Positions 61,797 to 64,000 of a stretch of 64,000 bases of DNA are shown in pieces (the first letter of the stretch is position 1; each line of letters starts with the position of its first letter). The stretch comes from Roseicitreum antarcticum (GTDB lineage Bacteria; Pseudomonadota; Alphaproteobacteria; Rhodobacterales; Rhodobacteraceae). The notes under the pieces are model-generated. The model made no database searches. It was not told the DNA's origin and saw only the letters and a list, made by a program, of their open reading frames with translations. The position numbers and the translations under genes are program-made. The DNA lies in contig NZ_CP061498.1 in NCBI RefSeq assembly GCF_014681765.1, positions 3,473,073 to 3,537,072 of the forward strand, in the 5' to 3' direction.

Positions 61797-64000
61797 CGAA
61801 GATCACGGCAGACTTTACCGGGCTGGAAAATTCCTCTGACCAGATCGCGGCAAAGCTGGTCAGCCTGGCCAGTTGGGATGCCAGCAGCCTTGCCTATCTC
61901 GAAGATGTGCGGGATGTGTTCAATGCGCAGCTGCTGACGCCCATTCTCAATGGTGATCTGGCCATTACCTGGATGCCGCTGGCCAACCTTCTCAATGATC
62001 CGGAAGCGTGGGTGGCCGCTACTTTCTTCGCGGAAAGCCAAGTTGGCCTGACCATGCTGCCCGACCTCGCCCGCGCCGACGTTGCAGGTGAAACGCCCGC
62101 TGCTTTCGGTGGGCCCGTCGGCAGGGTCAGCGACAACAGCCTCAACGCGCGCCACCTGATACAGGCGACCGGTGCAGCCCAGCCTGCCTTTGGGCGCCGC
62201 CCGACATCGGGACTTCGTAACCGCCTTCCCAATAGCGGGAAGGGCGTGGCAAGTGCGGCGTCGTGGGGGCCGGTGGCGCGCTGCCCAGCTACTGGTCCGT
62301 GACCAACATGCCCGCAGGCTCGGTCGAGGTCCTGTCGCTCGCCGAAAAGAACGGGCGTCCCTGCGTCCGCATCCGCATCAACGGCATTCCAACGGGATCG
62401 CCCCGCATCCGCTTTGCCAGCGGCGTGGATCAGATACCTGTCGAGACATCGCAGGACTGGGTTCACAGCGTATGGCTTCAGCGCGTGGGGGGCGACCAGA
62501 CCAACATCAACGCGGTGTTTTTCAACCTGATCGGTGACGATGCGGGGGCAACAACACAGGCGGGATTTCGTCAACAACGCTGAGCGACACATTGGCCGAT
62601 GATGTGCGCCGGTCCACGGCTGGGACGATCAGCAACCCGGCAATCGCCAGCATACGCGGCGAAATATCGCTGTCGTGGGCTTCGGGCGCGATTGACATCA
62701 CGCTCGATGTTTCTGCCCCACAGCTGGAAATCGGCGTCGAGGCGACTGATGTGCAGATCACCGCCGCCGACAACTTCGCCGTGACGCAGTCAGGCAGCCG
62801 AGTGTTGATTACATCAGGTTTGATGGCGTCAGCGATATGCTGCGAACTGCGTCCGTGTTTGCCGGAGGTTTGAACGGGCAGGCTTTTGTGCTGGGTGATG
62901 CCGGGTGCATGGTCTCAGACCTGTCGATCGCGGCGGGCGGCGACTTCATCTTTGGTCCGACAACATGGAACGGCGCGCCCGCAGGCGCGGTCGAAACCGT
63001 GTCGGGTGGTACCGGGCGTATCCTTGGCGCGGTGATCCGCGCGGGCGCGTTTTCCGAGGACGAGATCGATCGTCTGATCCGTTTTGCGCGGGCCTGTGGC
63101 GCAGGGCCGCTGAGCGAAATCAACCCATGGCAACCACAGGCGCTGGGTGCAGGGGTCGTGGATCTGTCCCGCCTCGATCTGGCCTATACCGACACGGCGG
63201 GCACATTGCTGGCGCAGCCCGGGCAGGCGGTGGCGGCGCTGCGCGATGGCAACGGGGCCGTCGTGGCCACACAGGCCACCAGTGCCGCCCGGCAGACATA
63301 CGGGCGGCACCCGGCGTCGGGCATCCGCAATCGCGCCAAACGCAGCGCGGATGTCGGTTCGGCTGTCGCATGGCCGGAAACGAATGTCGCAAACGGCATC
63401 ACCTGTACGAAGGCCGGTTCGGGCATCGACACTGACGGGCTGCCGTTCGTGCTATATGATGTCGTGGGGACCGCCACAGCGGTTTCCTTCTTCTCCATTG
63501 TGAGTCCGGATCTGACCCGCTCGGCCGCGTTGTCGGGGCAGACGTGGACCGGAAGCTATCTGGTTCAGCGCGTCTCAGGGGCAGCGCCTGGCAACGCGCA
63601 GACGGGTGTGCGCATCGACGTGCGCGGCGAGACCGCCCCCAACTCCGAGACTGAGGCGACATTTGGTGAGCCGGTTGCCCCTGCGACAGAGACGCTGCGC
63701 ACGATCTCCCGCACTCTTGATAACGCCGCCACAAACCAGGTGCGTGCGAACCTCGCAATTCGGGTCGAGAACGGGGATACGGTCGACTTCCGCGTGAAGA
63801 TCAAGGCGCTGCAATTCGAGCAAGGCGGCGTGCGGTCAGTCTACCAGGCCGCCTTGTCCGAGTTCGACATCAGTGAGGCGGGGCAGCGTTCCGTTTACTA
63901 CCTGAAGCCGGATGGGATCGACGACTGGATGTCTTTCGCCACCCGTTTGCCCCAACGGACCGTTCACGCTGCTGCGATCGTGAACCGGAACAGGGTTTCC
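61793..64000 (+). pseudogene. Long tail fibre/tailspike protein, frame-broken, runs off right edge
   Basis: Pieces in different frames join: MTKITADFTGLENSSDQIAA, AWVAATFFAESQVGLTMLPD, GRRPTSGLRNRLPNSG, then AGSVEVLSLAEKNGRPCVRI, ISLSWASGAIDITLDVSAPQ, FDGVSDMLRTASVFAGGLNG (LamG-like), YGRHPASGIRNRAKRSADVG, RTISRTLDNAATNQVRANLA and GQRSVYYLKPDGIDDWMSFA (second LamG-like). The GR-P-SG-RNR motif occurs twice, implying duplicated modules. At least four breaks before 62830, then open to the edge. Confidence 0.7.

Noticed and set aside
1..64000. CRISPR arrays, rRNA genes, riboswitches
   Set aside because: No regularly spaced 25-40 bp repeats, no rRNA-like sequence and no recognisable riboswitch leader were seen on either strand.

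Overview
The window reads as an accessory region of an alphaproteobacterial chromosome, most likely Rhodobacteraceae. The evidence is high GC, DUF2793 and BR0599-type tail proteins, a GapR-type DNA-binding protein, and IS families common in that group. It is almost entirely mobile DNA: two phage-derived blocks, at least six insertion sequences and a relic island of possible defence genes. I see no ordinary housekeeping operon.

Layout. 1-2896 (minus): two ParB-domain DNA methyltransferases with a small phage-type gene between them. 3651-15288: IS-riddled island holding the front half of an SNF2-type helicase, the tail of a GIY-YIG nuclease, a soluble FtsH-like AAA+ zinc protease gene split by an IS21-family and an IS256-family element, and a truncated serine recombinase. 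Two inverted copies of one IS3-family element bracket most of it. 15448-17108: an IS1182-family element. 17178-26692 (minus): the tail, lysin and spanin end of a siphovirus-like prophage without head genes or tape measure, with cargo genes among the tail genes. 26843-28218: a ClpP-like membrane-anchored protein and a truncated membrane protein. 28219-28269: the 3' end of a tRNA-Arg gene acting as an attachment site.

28325-64000: a lambda-like prophage running off the right edge. Its left operon (minus, 36119 down to 28325) carries integrase, a putative excisionase, DNA methyltransferases, a DUF4031 protein, a GapR-like protein and many small genes with ATGA-type overlaps. The immunity region has a repressor and a Cro-like gene at 39918-40524. 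The right operon (plus) runs through DNA-binding and DUF1376-like genes, terminase, portal, protease-capsid fusion, connector, tail and fibre. Near-identical TTCGC-N5-GCGAA operators lie at 36155-36203 and 40259-40308, so one repressor probably controls both operons. An IS1-family transposon of 2.9 kb that carries passenger genes sits between them, with perfect 8-bp target duplications.

Sequence-quality caution. Many genes that should be intact are broken by single-base indels, mostly a missing base in a short G, C or A run. The two IS3 copies differ, where I compared them, only by three such indels. Many frame breaks are therefore probably sequencing errors. Genes listed as pseudogene for a single indel may be intact in the cell. 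The IS insertions with target duplications are independent of this problem.
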